Source of the DNA: Emydura subglobosa
Lineage: Eukaryota; Chordata; Testudines; Chelidae
DNA: 64,000 nucleotides
NCBI GenBank assembly: GCA_007922225.1
Contig: ML679961.1
Span: forward strand, 76,086,652 to 76,150,651
Direction: 5' to 3'
Shown piece by piece: positions 52,401-59,040 of the stretch. A model generated the notes under the pieces. The model was not told the DNA's origin, made no database searches, and saw only the letters and a list, made by a program, of their open reading frames with translations. The first letter of the stretch is position 1, and every line of letters starts with the position of its first letter. The translations under genes were made by a program, and so were the position numbers.

Positions 52401-55400
52401 AGAGTGGGAGGAGGAAATCTCATTTAAATGGAATATTTGTGTTAATTTTATAAGTACCATGAATTTACTGGGCAGCCATGTGGCTTTGGCCCTTCCAAAA
52501 GGCAACTCCCCTTGCAACCCACACTTTCTTCCATTATCATCCAGGCTTTTTTCCTTGAACAAAAGTATTGGATACTTTACTGCACAACTTGTCAAAGCAA
52601 AAACATGGGTGCTAATCTCAGCTTGTCTTCTATACCACCAAAAGAGTAAACACTCAAGAACATAAGAATGACCATACTGGGTCAGACCAATGGTCCATCT
52701 AGGCCAGTATCCTTTCTTCCGATAGTGGCCAATGTCAAGTGCTTCAGAGGGAATGACCAGAACATTCAATCATCAAATGATCCACAGTCATTGATCAAGT
52801 GATCCATTAGACTGCTTATAGTCAGAATCTGATTCAATAAGATAAGCTTAGCAGCCACTACCCGTATTTATCGCATTGTTGAATGGGGTTTGTACAATAT
52901 TAAACTGGGACAAATTGTGATATTTGATAAATCTAGTTATTTGGAATTTATGGCCACAAATTTGAAAGTTTAGTCCACCATTTAAATATTGATCATAAAA
53001 ATTATTTTAAAAAGAAAAACAGTATTTTCCCTTGTGTATCAGCCCACAGGCTCAAGAGCAAAAGGAGAAAGATCTCAGACTCAAGTTAAGCCTCCTATAG
53101 ATCCACGGATAAATGAAATAAATCGATCTGCTAAGAGAGCAGGCTATATAAGACTGTCAGGGTTACATCCTCAGCCTTCAGTTGTCTCTTAAATTGTAAA
53201 TTGAGGGGGGAGGGTTGGAATAGCAAGTTGACGGAAACAAAATAAAATCTCATTTAATGTCTGCCTCTGTTGCTGGTTTTACATTTCTCTGATTCTTGTA
53301 CTTTGGTGGCTAACATTGAATATCCATGACCAGTAGCAACCTATTTGTTTTTAAACACATTCCAGTGGGCTGTGCCGCAGTGTTCTACCTCTATGATTAA
53401 TTACCTATTAGCCTACTTGATAAAGAAGCCTAAATTGTTTAGCTGTACAACACAGCATGTATTTTGCTGGGTTTCATGCAAACATGCAATATTTCATCCA
53501 AACACAGAAGTGCCTGTCTACAGATATCTGCAAACTTTTCTTTTCAGCCAGTATCTAAATAGAGGGGGTTTATAAGTATTTACAATATTTATCCATTTTC
53601 AAATAATGGTTAAAACAGCAGGATATATCTTTAAAAATGACATTTCTGAGTCAACTTCTTTGTACAGATGTTTCAAGTTTTAAGAAAGACATTTTGTAGC
53701 TGTAATAATTACCTTCCTAGCAGAATCTATGGTACATCTCCATGACAACTAAGGGAAGTTAATTAGATAGCTCAGAGTCCCAGAGGGTTCCCACCTGCCA
53801 TGGACTAGTTACACACCATAAATTACAGTTACACTTCTATAATTAAAAAGCTTTCTGATAATGTGCTGCTATTACAAATGATGCCCCTTTCATCCAGCTC
53901 ACTATCCAAAGTAGGCCACAGTTAGTAGGAAACAGAAATTAAGAAAAGAAACACAGTCATATTTTGTTACTGTGTTCAACTAACAAACCTTGTCATTTTT
54001 GATGTAGGCTTTCAAACCATACAGAGCCAACATGTTATAGCAGCTCAACAGGTTCGTGAATAATACCAATGGGAGTCTGCCTAGAGAGGGAGTGATTTAA
54101 TCCAGAACAAAATCAGCTTCCTGAAAGAAACCCTCTCCACACAACCGTCCCAGAACACACGTGCAGATTTGAAGTGCATCATTTCAAGGTCAGGAATCCC
54201 TGGTCTAGAACGTTAACAAATGGGCACCTAGTTCCAAAGGCTGCTGGGTATCTTGACTGAAACCACATCTTAATGGAGAGCATAGTGCATCCAAGGCATA
54301 TAAGGAGCACATTAAACTATCCCAAATCCCCAACATACACAACAGAATTCAAGACCGGCTAAAAAACAGAAGGTTGTGAAACAGAATTCCAAATCCCTAC
54401 ACCTTTACACTTTGAGGAATTTCAGATCTAAGTTTCATGTCTTTAGCATGCCTCTACTAAAAGGGAAGCATATCAGATCCTGGACCGCACAGATGAATTC
54501 TTGTGTCTGCTGGGGTCAGCAGTGACCCATGTGCAGGAAAGCAGGGGGCTCAGATTCCCCATAAAACAGGGGCTAGGGAAGGGTGCCCTCTGCTGCTTCT
54601 TCTAGCCCCTTACTGCCTCTGTGCATGGTGGGGGGGAGGACCTCTTCAGGCCCAAAGGGATCCCAGTGCCAGCTGACAGCACAGATTGGGAGCTGTCAGT
54701 CATTCTGGCACTGGGCTAGGGGAAATGGGAGAGCTGCAATCTCTCTCCCAGCTGTCACATGGCTGGACGGTCCCTATCCCAGAGACTATACAAAGAAAAA
54801 TGCAAATTTCTTATGTCATCACCCAACCCGGCTACCCACATCCTTTGTTGGTCATCCAAACAATCAATTCCCCAAAGAAAAGACAGAGAAAAATGGGTCT
54901 TGTGTGCTGATCACCATGGAGTTTGAGCTATGCTGAAACAAGGAAATGAATAAAGTGTTTGGATTAATTATAGCAGGTTTATACATACTCTTTAGTGAGG
55001 ATTCCTCGAGGTCCAGAGGGAGTAATATTGCTTGGGTCAAGTCCATGTGTCTCCAGAATGTAACGGGCAGCAGGACTTAAGCGAACTCTGAAGTAAAAAT
55101 AGAAAACCATCTAAATAATAGGGTTAGGTGGCTGTATTTCACACACAATATGTCAAAAGGTACTGTATACCACATGCTATGGTCCAGCACCTCAGATCCA
55201 GCTGGGAAGGACGTAGTCCAAGTCAGTGAGTGTCTGGGCAAAGGTAGAGTAAAGTTTCCCTTTGTACTCCACTAGTCCCTGAGCTGTAATGTGAAGGGCT
55301 GGCCCTTCTACGCCCGCTTAGCAGAGCCGTGAGGTTACAGTACACAGCTGCTAGTGATCCCAAGGAGCTGAAACCACAGCTGGGCATCATCCCAATGTCA

Positions 55401-56745
55401 GGGGTCCCAGCCATCTACCTCATGCTAGCAGCAAGGAATGGGGTGACACAACTGGAGGATCCCGATAAAATAGGTGATCGCCACAGAGCCAGATATGTCA
55501 GTTGTATAGATAATCTCTTGGCAGGGCAACATAAAGGAGTCCCACTGCAACTGAGGAGCTGGCCCTGTATGTTTATGTTTACACTGCAATTAGACACTGG
55601 TGGCTGACTCTATGTCAGAGGATTTTACTCAAGATTCCCCTGTTTATGTATCCAGTGATCATATTAGCCTTTTGGCTAATCCTCAATTAGTCTATAGCCA
55701 TTGTATCAGCTCCTACATCACACTGGGAATTTATGTGCAATTGATTATCCATCATGACTGTACATCTTTTTTCAGAATCACTGCTTCCCTGGATAGAGTC
55801 TTCCATCCTGTAAATATGGCCCACGTTCTTTATTCTTAGATGTACATTTACATTTAGCTATAATAAATAACACATTGTTTGCTTGTGCCCAGTTTACCAA
55901 GGGATCTAGATTGCTTTGTATTTTGTCCTCTTGTTCCTCCTCCATTTGTGTGTAATCTGCAAACATTATTAGTGATGATGAAGATATTTTGATTGATCAC
56001 TACCATGGTATCCATACAAATTTGCATAAGTTTAATGGGTGGGCACACTTCTTAAGTCAACAATTTTGAACACTCCACACCACTCTACTAAGTATATAAC
56101 CCTTTATGTAGCACTCTTATTCTAGCATAAGAGTAACTTTTTTCAATTTAGTTTAAAACCTTTCCCATGTGACTTAGGCTAAACTGAAAAAAGGAACTCT
56201 TATACCAGAATAAACGTGTCCACACAGGTTATGCTGGTATAACTATATTGATTTAAATTAAATGTCCTAGGTTAGAGAAAACAAAACAAAACAAAAAGAC
56301 TTTGTAGACAAGGTCTAAACAAAGCAGGCAAATTTAATGAGTCTCTCAGACAATACTTTGATTTTAGCTACAGGGAGCCAAAATTTACCCCTGGTGCAAT
56401 GCCACTGAGGTGCAATGCCACTGATTTCTCTAACAATACAAAAGGGATGAATTTGGTCCCCGCTGTGGTGGCAATAACCTCAAGTCTCACACTGAAAGGA
56501 TTATTCATGAGGAATACAAAAACTCACGGTAGTCTTCCAAGTCCATGTTCCATTTTGGTAGAGGCAGAAACTAACATATCCACTGGAGGGGGAATAGGTG
56601 CAGCAGCAGGAAAAGCCATCAGTGGCGCCAGAGAAGATGGATCGCCAGTATCAGCTGGTATTTCAACCTGCTTCCAGTCCTGTCCTTCTTCTACCAGCAA
56701 ACCAATTAGCATTCCCAGACGCACATTTTTACTTCCTTCTTCCAT
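14615..56745 (-). CDS. PDHX: PDHX, E3-binding protein of the pyruvate dehydrogenase complex (3' eight exons)
   Basis: PDHX is a mitochondrial matrix protein that anchors dihydrolipoamide dehydrogenase (E3) to the E2 core of the pyruvate dehydrogenase complex. Eight exons, in transcript order: 56745-56528, 55087-54989, 46277-46094, 43937-43790, 29450-29392, 25890-25732, 17229-17165, 14879-14615. The total is 1197 nt, i.e. 398 residues plus a TAA stop. All introns are GT-AG, and the phases (2,2,0,1,0,0,2) join without a shift. It carries the end of the lipoyl domain, a Pro/Ala linker, the E3-binding domain ('[15 protein letters not shown]'), a second linker and the inner core domain. E2 enzymes have a catalytic His in the motif before 'DG'; here the site reads 'SDSRMVDD', with Ser for His and Asp for Gly. 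This marks PDHX rather than DLAT. Upstream exons are outside the window. Confidence 0.96.
14880..17164 (-). other. PDHX intron 10
   Basis: 2285 bp. It contains a short palindromic-repeat relic near 14948-15040 ('cagcttcagtggggctgca') and the T25/A-rich tract at 16463-16501. A 109-codon minus-strand open frame (15956-15627) has no family resemblance and is not called. Confidence 0.7.
16463..16501. repeat. Homopolymer T(25) followed by A-rich run
   Basis: An uninterrupted run of 25 T followed by 'aaaagaaaaaaaaa'. It may be a microsatellite, or the tail-to-tail junction of old retroposed tails. No attached element is recognisable. Confidence 0.8.
17165..17229 (-). CDS. PDHX: PDHX exon 10
   Basis: 65 nt, acceptor 'cactttcttag', donor 'gtaaat'. 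It encodes '[20 protein letters not shown]' F and two bases of the next Ser codon. Completed by the C at 14879, it joins to 'SISNLGMFG'. The match in phase and content makes it secure despite its small size. A 420-bp pyrimidine-rich stretch of the transcript lies shortly upstream (17440-17865). Confidence 0.95.
17440..17865 (+). repeat. Purine-rich degenerate tandem tract
   Basis: More than 400 bp dominated by G and A on the plus strand, built from variants of 'gactggga' and 'gagactgggat' ('ggactgggacagggaca', 'gagattgagactgggatgag'). The minus strand, which is the PDHX sense strand, is therefore C/T-rich. Low-complexity open frames on the minus strand (Ser/Pro/Leu-rich) come from this composition and are not genes. 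Confidence 0.75.
18480..18870 (+). repeat. MIR-like (CORE) SINE split by a later insertion
   Basis: Left half 18480-18600: 'cttcacaaacattaatccat', 'cagatgggaagctggggcac', typical of MIR-type SINEs near their 3' half. The right half resumes at about 18815: 'taagtgacttgcccagcatc' followed by 'acacaggaac'. Between them lies an unrelated palindromic repeat (18637-18755). The divergence is high, as expected for an old family. Confidence 0.65.
18637..18755. repeat. Short palindromic repeat (gattttcag...ctgaaaatc type)
   Basis: Bounded by 'gacctgatttttcagggt' and by 'gtgctcagcacttctgcaaa' plus 'tcagaccc', which are diverged reverse complements. The family recurs at 36598-36742, 32700-32806 and 56937-57040. 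It behaves like a non-autonomous DNA transposon but I cannot define target duplications. Confidence 0.5.
19555..19880 (+). pseudogene. L1-type LINE ORF2 C-terminal remnant
   Basis: Plus-strand translation, over frame breaks, gives '[14 protein letters not shown]', '[15 protein letters not shown]', '[13 protein letters not shown]' and '[20 protein letters not shown]'. The last phrase matches the L1 C-terminal zinc-knuckle context (a flH-W-C pattern). Stops and missing cysteines show it is dead. Confidence 0.65.
21474..21730. repeat. Inverted repeat pair with hammerhead-like cores (Penelope-like?)
   Basis: The left arm 21474-21567 and right arm 21631-21730 are reverse complements ('gacgtaatatcttttattgg' against 'ccaataaaagatattacctc'). 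Each holds, reading away from the centre, a CTGAAGA- or CTAAAGA-type heptamer, a short helix and a GAAA-type tetramer before 'GCTT'. On the minus strand of the left arm: CTGAAGA at 21563-21557, then 'AGAGCTCTGTGTGGCTC' and AAAA. On the plus strand of the right arm: CTAAAGA at 21636-21642 ending in 'GCTCGAAGGCTTGTC'. A fragment of the same family is at 853-915. The class is unproven. Confidence 0.55.
22681..22860. mobile_element. MITE with gtataagacgcacc repeats
   Basis: 180 bp. The left end 'ccatatttccccatgtataa' and the right end (reverse complement 'actgtatttccccatgtata') are inverted repeats. AGTTA occurs immediately on both sides (22676-22680 and 22861-22865), a possible 5-bp target duplication. 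The motif 'gtataagacgcacc' occurs three times inside, once direct and twice inverted, plus a shortened fourth copy by the right end. No coding capacity. I know this motif as a common interspersed repeat but cannot assign its superfamily. Confidence 0.75.
23016..23171 (+). pseudogene. hAT transposase N-terminus with BED zinc finger, frameshifted
   Basis: ATG at 23016 opens '[20 protein letters not shown]', with the W-x-x-F hallmark of BED domains. Near the A-run at about 23080-23092 the frame must change to continue with '[18 protein letters not shown]' and 'IKHHNENC', giving the C-x2-C and H-C ligands. A stop follows directly. The BED finger would bind the transposon ends. Confidence 0.72.
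23984..24570 (+). pseudogene. hAT transposase central region remnant
   Basis: Read across two frames: 'MDGFVV' at 23984, then '[20 protein letters not shown]', '[19 protein letters not shown]', '[17 protein letters not shown]', '[20 protein letters not shown]', '[19 protein letters not shown]' and '[19 protein letters not shown]'. The LDGW and (D/H)NAAN boxes are the hAT RNase H-like core, but the usual aspartate of TDNAAN is His here, so catalysis would be lost. From about 24510 the frame is broken. Confidence 0.82.
25732..25890 (-). CDS. PDHX: PDHX exon 9
   Basis: 159 nt, phase 0 at both ends, acceptor 'tcttttctag', donor 'gtaggt'. It encodes '[20 protein letters not shown]', '[20 protein letters not shown]' and '[13 protein letters not shown]'. 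The '[12 protein letters not shown]' stretch is the core-domain strand and loop that lines the CoA channel in E2 paralogues. Confidence 0.95.
27745..27895 (+). repeat. CR1 3' end, internally deleted
   Basis: 'ttgttgaagctgaaggcaga', 'taagcaagtttttaacaatg', then 'tatgcaggaggtcagataag', 'atgataatca'-like text and 'gtctcttctggccttaaa', closing in 'gaatctataaa'. These are the successive blocks of a CR1 3' end with the middle block missing. Oriented with its 3' end at about 27895, antisense to PDHX. Confidence 0.75.
29100..29260 (+). repeat. Probable old interspersed repeat
   Basis: 'ccatttagggctttattaag' and 'taccaacaccttaaattcca' resemble a phrase repeated often in reptilian LINE-related repeats, followed by 'atatgctcagaata'. 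The class is uncertain. Confidence 0.35.
29392..29450 (-). CDS. PDHX: PDHX exon 8
   Basis: 59 nt, acceptor 'ccttttgcag', donor 'gtaagt'. With the base from the previous exon it encodes '[20 protein letters not shown]', a highly conserved core-domain helix. This exon is short and is easily missed because it has no long open frame. Confidence 0.93.
34074..34712. mobile_element. hAT-like MITE with GC-rich interior
   Basis: Left end 'cagcgttcccaaactctg' and right end 'cacagtttgggaaccgctg' are inverted repeats of the 'cagnggttcccaaact' type seen in many hAT elements. The inner subterminal text also mirrors ('gtgcaccaccaacat' against 'ccactggtggtacg'). The core 34335-34640 is strongly GC-rich. The flanks 'tcttcagg' and 'ccttaggt' do not give a clean 8-bp duplication. 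Open frames in the core on both strands are composition artefacts. Confidence 0.65.
35310..35520 (+). repeat. tRNA-derived MIR-like SINE
   Basis: 'gtgtgctctagtttctagggc' region resembles the box A part of a tRNA-like head, 'cttgagtttagtcccagctc' covers the box B region, followed by 'cacctctgtgcctcaatttt' and 'ccaatctgtaaaatggaaga'. This is the order of a MIR/CORE-SINE with its head, which other copies in the window lack. Diverged. Confidence 0.65.
36598..36742. repeat. Short palindromic repeat
   Basis: 'gtaaaattttcaaaagttcc' at the left and 'cttaggtacctctgaaattt' at the right are reverse complements in outline, with 'cattgaaagtcaatgggag' in the centre. Related copies are at 31505-31600 and 32700-32806. 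A(12) interrupts the left arm at about 36633. Confidence 0.55.
36785..37245 (+). pseudogene. LINE reverse transcriptase C-terminal remnant
   Basis: The plus strand gives '[20 protein letters not shown]', '[20 protein letters not shown]' and '[10 protein letters not shown]', then after breaks '[13 protein letters not shown]'. The 'vEYc-PVW-rSsh...vd-qLN...R-itG-l-pTP' pattern is the region after the RT thumb of a non-LTR retrotransposon common in reptiles. I cannot say which clade. Several stops. Confidence 0.65.
37266..37289. repeat. (CA)n-type microsatellite
   Basis: 'gcgcgcacgcacacacacac' followed by 'acgcgc', an alternating purine-pyrimidine run that could adopt Z-DNA in principle. Confidence 0.8.
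43209..43334 (-). mobile_element. Short retroposed element, copy A, hammerhead-like core
   Basis: 126 bp between perfect 10-bp target duplications 'aaaaataaag' (43199-43208 and 43335-43344). Plus-strand text: 'gggtagccatgttagtctgt', 'gcataagctttcgtgggctg', 'cttcgtcag'. On the minus strand it opens CTGACGA (43334-43328) and later has GAAA (43310-43307) followed by 'GCTTATGC'. The intervening helix is damaged in this copy. A duplication of this length suggests target-primed reverse transcription (SINE or Penelope-like) rather than a DNA transposon. Confidence 0.75.
43790..43937 (-). CDS. PDHX: PDHX exon 7, start of the core domain
   Basis: 148 nt, acceptor 'gcttccag', donor 'gttggt' (weaker than consensus). 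It encodes '[20 protein letters not shown]' and '[20 protein letters not shown]', the conserved N-terminal part of the acyltransferase-like inner domain, including the segment used in trimer packing. It ends one base into the next codon. Confidence 0.94.
43938..46093 (-). other. PDHX intron 6
   Basis: 2156 bp. Contains a MIR-like piece at 45845-45975 and palindromic text near 44600-44670 ('gattctcagctggtgaaatc'). No gene. Confidence 0.7.
45845..45975 (+). repeat. MIR-like SINE 3' part
   Basis: 'gatgttaagtgacatgctta', 'tggtcacagcaagtcagttg', 'gcagagttgggaataaaacc' and 'caggagttctgaatccacgc' follow the MIR consensus order. The 5' half is missing or too diverged. Confidence 0.7.
46094..46277 (-). 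CDS. PDHX: PDHX exon 6, end of E3-binding domain and second linker
   Basis: 184 nt, acceptor 'tcaacag', donor 'gtaata'. The first base completes the Glu codon of 'TKE'; '[12 protein letters not shown]' ends the binding domain. About 45 residues of Ala/Pro/Ser/Val-rich flexible linker follow ('[15 protein letters not shown]', '[13 protein letters not shown]'). The linker composition resembles that of mammals, with low sequence constraint as expected. Confidence 0.9.
47098..47290. mobile_element. MITE of the 'gtctacacta' type
   Basis: Begins 'ttaggtcttttctacactag' and contains 'gttatacgggtatagttaaa' and 'gctggtataatgtataccag', partly self-complementary blocks that recur in the family at 56095-56320. 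No coding capacity. The right boundary is approximate. Confidence 0.55.
48913..49312. mobile_element. MITE interrupted by a retroposed element
   Basis: The outer part runs from 'ctatgtctgcacttaaatca' to 'tttttagtgtagacctggcc'. Inner blocks such as 'ggcacagctgcaactgcact' and 'tctacagagggaggttaggt' follow the order of a MITE I recognise from turtle sequence. The 125-bp element at 49137-49261 splits it, and 12 bp of the MITE ('caggggtatgaa') are duplicated around that insertion. Confidence 0.7.
49137..49261 (-). mobile_element. Short retroposed element, copy B, hammerhead-like core intact
   Basis: 125 bp between perfect 12-bp duplications 'caggggtatgaa' (49125-49136 and 49262-49273). It is homologous to copy A at 43209-43334. 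On the minus strand: CTGACGA (49258-49252), one extra A, a perfect 5-bp helix GTGGG/CCCAC (49250-49246 and 49239-49235) with a short loop, then GAAA (49234-49231) and 'GCTTATGC'. The plus strand ends 'ttagtctgtatacagcaaaa' carry no clear tRNA boxes, so a tRNA-derived SINE is not supported. Confidence 0.78.
49425..49910 (+). repeat. Possible retroelement-terminus relic
   Basis: Phrases such as 'gtgggatctcactgtaagta', 'tgcctcatgcatacaagatc', 'ggaattctgtgcccagccat' and 'ccctgtgcctctttgtgctc' recall 5' termini of vertebrate retroelements with 'gatcggaattttctg' text, but the match is loose. The 130-codon plus-strand frame across it has no recognisable domain. Confidence 0.3.
51225..51385 (+). repeat. 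MIR-like SINE
   Basis: 'ctcaaagcattttacaatac', 'ctcactttatagatggggaa', 'acacaaagtgacagcaagtc' and 'agtgacataagtggaaactg' follow MIR order, diverged. Confidence 0.65.
52653..52800 (+). repeat. Interspersed repeat common in turtle and crocodilian DNA
   Basis: 'aagaacataagaatgaccat', 'actgggtcagaccaatggtc', 'catctaggccagtatccttt', 'agtggccaatgtcaagtgct'. I recognise this as a high-copy sauropsid repeat usually found with CR1-type LINE sequence, but I cannot name the family. Only its 5' part is present. Confidence 0.65.
54989..55087 (-). CDS. PDHX: PDHX exon 5, E3-binding domain
   Basis: 99 nt between acceptor 'acttcag' and donor 'gtatgt'. Its first base completes a proline codon from the previous exon. 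It reads '[20 protein letters not shown]' then '[12 protein letters not shown]', the peripheral-subunit binding fold that contacts the E3 dimer. The RGPxG-type turn ('SGPRG') and the 'SPAAR' helix start are intact. Confidence 0.93.
55610..56050 (-). pseudogene. CR1 LINE fragment, reverse transcriptase C-terminal part
   Basis: The minus strand reads '[20 protein letters not shown]' and '[20 protein letters not shown]', then after breaks '[17 protein letters not shown]'. In CR1 this is the RT palm to thumb: the active-site FADD is FADY here, followed by 'kiQsDLdrLv-WA..n.m.FN--KCk'. The loss of the second Asp and several stops show it is dead. Same orientation as PDHX. Confidence 0.8.
56095..56320. 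mobile_element. MITE
   Basis: 'agcactcttattctagcata' is mirrored by 'ggaactcttataccagaata', and 'caatttagtttaaaaccttt' by 'taggctaaactgaaaaaagg'. It ends in 'ctttgtagacaaggtctaa'. Non-coding. Related in style to 47098-47290. Boundaries approximate. Confidence 0.6.
56528..56745 (-). CDS. PDHX: PDHX exon 4 (by mammalian numbering)
   Basis: 218 nt. The acceptor 'caaatatag' precedes it and the donor 'gtgagt' follows. It begins in phase 0 with '[20 protein letters not shown]', the C-terminal half of the lipoyl domain after the lysine that carries lipoate. The Pro/Ala-rich linker follows ('[18 protein letters not shown]') and ends in 'GLGRL' plus two bases. The initial ATG is an internal codon, not a start: the lipoyl lysine and presequence must come from earlier exons. 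Confidence 0.92.
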
Positions 56746-57285
56746 CTATATTTGAAAGACAATAAGAACATTACATATAAGTAATACATAGCATTCTCTA
56801 CTCTTAAAAAAAATGTAGAAGTTTCAAGCATTCTATTGACATATAAATACATCAAGTTTTATACTTATAACTAATAAAAGTCTAGGGCCAATATTAAACA
56901 GTTGATACTGGAAATCGAGGTGGGGTGTTAAGTTATGCCAAAATTTTCCAGATGTGAGTGCCTGAAGTCAGATATCTAAATCCATTGAGTCCCTGGAAGC
57001 TGCATCTGCTCAACACCTCTGAAAAAGAGGACACTTTCTTTAGTTGCCTAAATTTGGATTCATGTGCCTAACTTCAGGCCTCAAATTAGAACAATTTGGT
57101 TCAAGTGTCCAGGCCAAATTCTCAGCTTTGGGTAATTGCATTGTGTCTAGCTAATATTTTATTTAGTTTTTCCAGCTTATTTAAAATACACCCATCAAAG
57201 CGCCTGGAAGTTTGGACACCCAGCAAGAAACAACAATAAAGAAAATTGCGGGGGGCAAGGAGGGTGGAGCCTCATCAGCATATAC

Positions 57286-57552
57286 CAGGGGTGGCCAACC
57301 CGCGGCTCGCGAGCTGCATGCGGCTCTTTGGTCATAGAAATACGGCTCACGCTCTTTGCGCCTCTTTGCTCTTTGACAAGCTTTTCGGTGGAGGGTAAGA
57401 GAGGGGGGAAACTGATGAGTGAAATTGACAAGCTGCCGCCAAAATTGACAGATCAGCACGAATTTTCAGTGGCGGGTAAGAGACGAGGGGAAACTGAAAA
57501 GGTAAATGTGGCTGTTTGCAGCTCTTCATCACTGACTGGTTGGCCACCCATG
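57286..57552. mobile_element. hAT MITE, complete, with perfect 8-bp target duplication
   Basis: Left end 'caggggtggccaacccgc', right end 'ggttggccacccatg' (inverted). The host octamer 'gcatatac' is present on both sides (57278-57285 and 57553-57560). The interior contains an imperfect direct repeat ('gtggagggtaagagaggggg' and 'gtggcgggtaagagacgagg', each followed by 'gaaactga'). No coding capacity. The 267-bp length and terminal motif fit a non-autonomous hAT. Confidence 0.9.
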
Positions 57553-58129
57553 GCATATACAGTTCCCCATAATTTACATTTGACAAAATTATTCTTTGCT
57601 TCCAATTCTAATGGCTGTTTTAATATTACTGAGGTAAAGTGACTATTGTGTCTGACCTGAAAAGTGACAGCAATTCTGTGATGAGCAAGTGGTCCCTGTG
57701 AAATACTCTATGAACCATGTGAATTGAGATACTAGTAAACATAGTGTAATTCATCTGCTAAAGCAGATCAGTGCACGGAAAATGCAAGGACAAATTGTGA
57801 TCCCCATTATGAGGGATCTGTGATGCTTTGATCAAAGTAGCTGTAAATGTCAGTTTAACCAGTCAGTGAAGGATTCTTCAGCATGGAGGAAGAAGTCAAT
57901 TAGTTTACAGCCATTGTAGCAGCTCCTACACCACCACCCTTTCAGTCCCCAGTTATCCCCAGATGTCAAAACTGTACCTTGGGATCATAGGCATCAGGCA
58001 CAAGTCAAACTAGACAGGTCCCATTCCTAGCTGGCCTCAGGATTGTGGAAGGGGTTGTAAACAACTTTTGCCCACATCCCTGACCCTGCCAATCAGTGCA
58101 TGAGCCACAATCTGGAAGCATTTTCCATG

Positions 58130-58960
58130 CTGATTTGCATTAGTTACCTTACCTTCCTTTAATTCTTTATTGAGTTTTGTATCAACCATTCTATTCTGTT
58201 ACCTGGGATTGATCTCAGGCTGACAGACCTATAACTACCTGGATCACCCTATTTAAAATTCAGCACAAATTAACTTTCTCCCAGTCTTTTAATATGTTCC
58301 CAGTGCTCCAAGACTTTTGAAAATCAACATTAACAGTCCAGCGAGATTCTCAACCACCTTTCTTTTAAAATGTCTAATTTTAGTAAATGCTGTTTAACAT
58401 CCACCAGAGATATTAGAAGAATGGAAAGAGTTTCATCATATGATGGTGATAACACTGTCATGTTTTTCTCTCAAATACAGAATAGAAATGTTTATTGAAT
58501 ATGTCTGCCTTTTCTGCATTATTACTGATAATTCCACCTATTCATCTCATAATGGACCAGTATAATTGTCAGGATTCTTTTTGTTCCTAATATATTTTTT
58601 AAAACTCCTTCTTAATATCCTTAATTCTGCTACCCACAGATTTATCCTTGTGTTCCTTATCAATTTTCTGCAATTCCTAACTTGTGTTTTATATTCATTA
58701 CTATTAATGTCCCCTTTCTTCATTTTGAGATTATATATTATCTTGTATAACTGCCTTCTCTTCCCCTCTAAACAATTTAAAAACAAAAAACAAAAAACCC
58801 AGCAGTTTTCTTCCTCAGTTGTGGCTTTTGGGGCATCTAGTAAGGTGTTCTTACTGTTTATGTCAAGTAGGTAGATCAAAATATTGGCATTTAATTTAGT
58901 TACTCTTATCCCTGTATGATTGCTTTCTGCCTACTGATTTTGTGTACTCTTTGCCCCTTT
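58130..58960 (-). pseudogene. CR1 LINE fragment, endonuclease-RT linker and RT start
   Basis: The minus strand reads 'NTLLDAPKAT', 'INSNEYKTQVRNCRKLIRNT', 'FKKYIRNKKNPDNYTGPL', then across breaks 'LLKLDILK', 'VLEHWEHIKR' and 'SRSYRSVSLRSIPG'-like text. This is the CR1 order from the linker (k-fykYi-nKrk...vGPL) into the first RT blocks (dpgnYRpVSLtSip). Many stops. It does not overlap in content with the CR1 piece at 55610, and PDHX exon 4 lies between them. Confidence 0.75.
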
Positions 58961-59001
58961 CCAGAAAACCAGGGGTCAGCTGCTTAAGTGGACTTCAGTA
59001 G

Positions 59002-59040
59002 CCTTTTTTTCTCTCTCTCTTTTTTTTTTTTTTTTTTTTT
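59002..59040. repeat. T-rich / (CT)n tract
   Basis: 'cttttttt', then 'ctctctctct', then 20 T. Simple repeat, no attached element seen. Confidence 0.8.

Larger units (their letters stand above)
46278..54988 (-). other. PDHX intron 5
   Basis: 8711 bp. Holds MITEs at 47098-47290 and 48913-49312 (the latter with a nested retroposed element), a possible retroelement-terminus relic at 49425-49910, a MIR-like SINE at 51225-51385 and an interspersed repeat at 52653-52800. Stretches 47300-48900 and 53000-54950 show nothing recognisable. Confidence 0.7.
55088..56527 (-). other. PDHX intron 4
   Basis: 1440 bp, mostly filled by a CR1 fragment (55610-56050) and a MITE (56095-56320). 55100-55600 has no recognisable feature. 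Confidence 0.75.
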
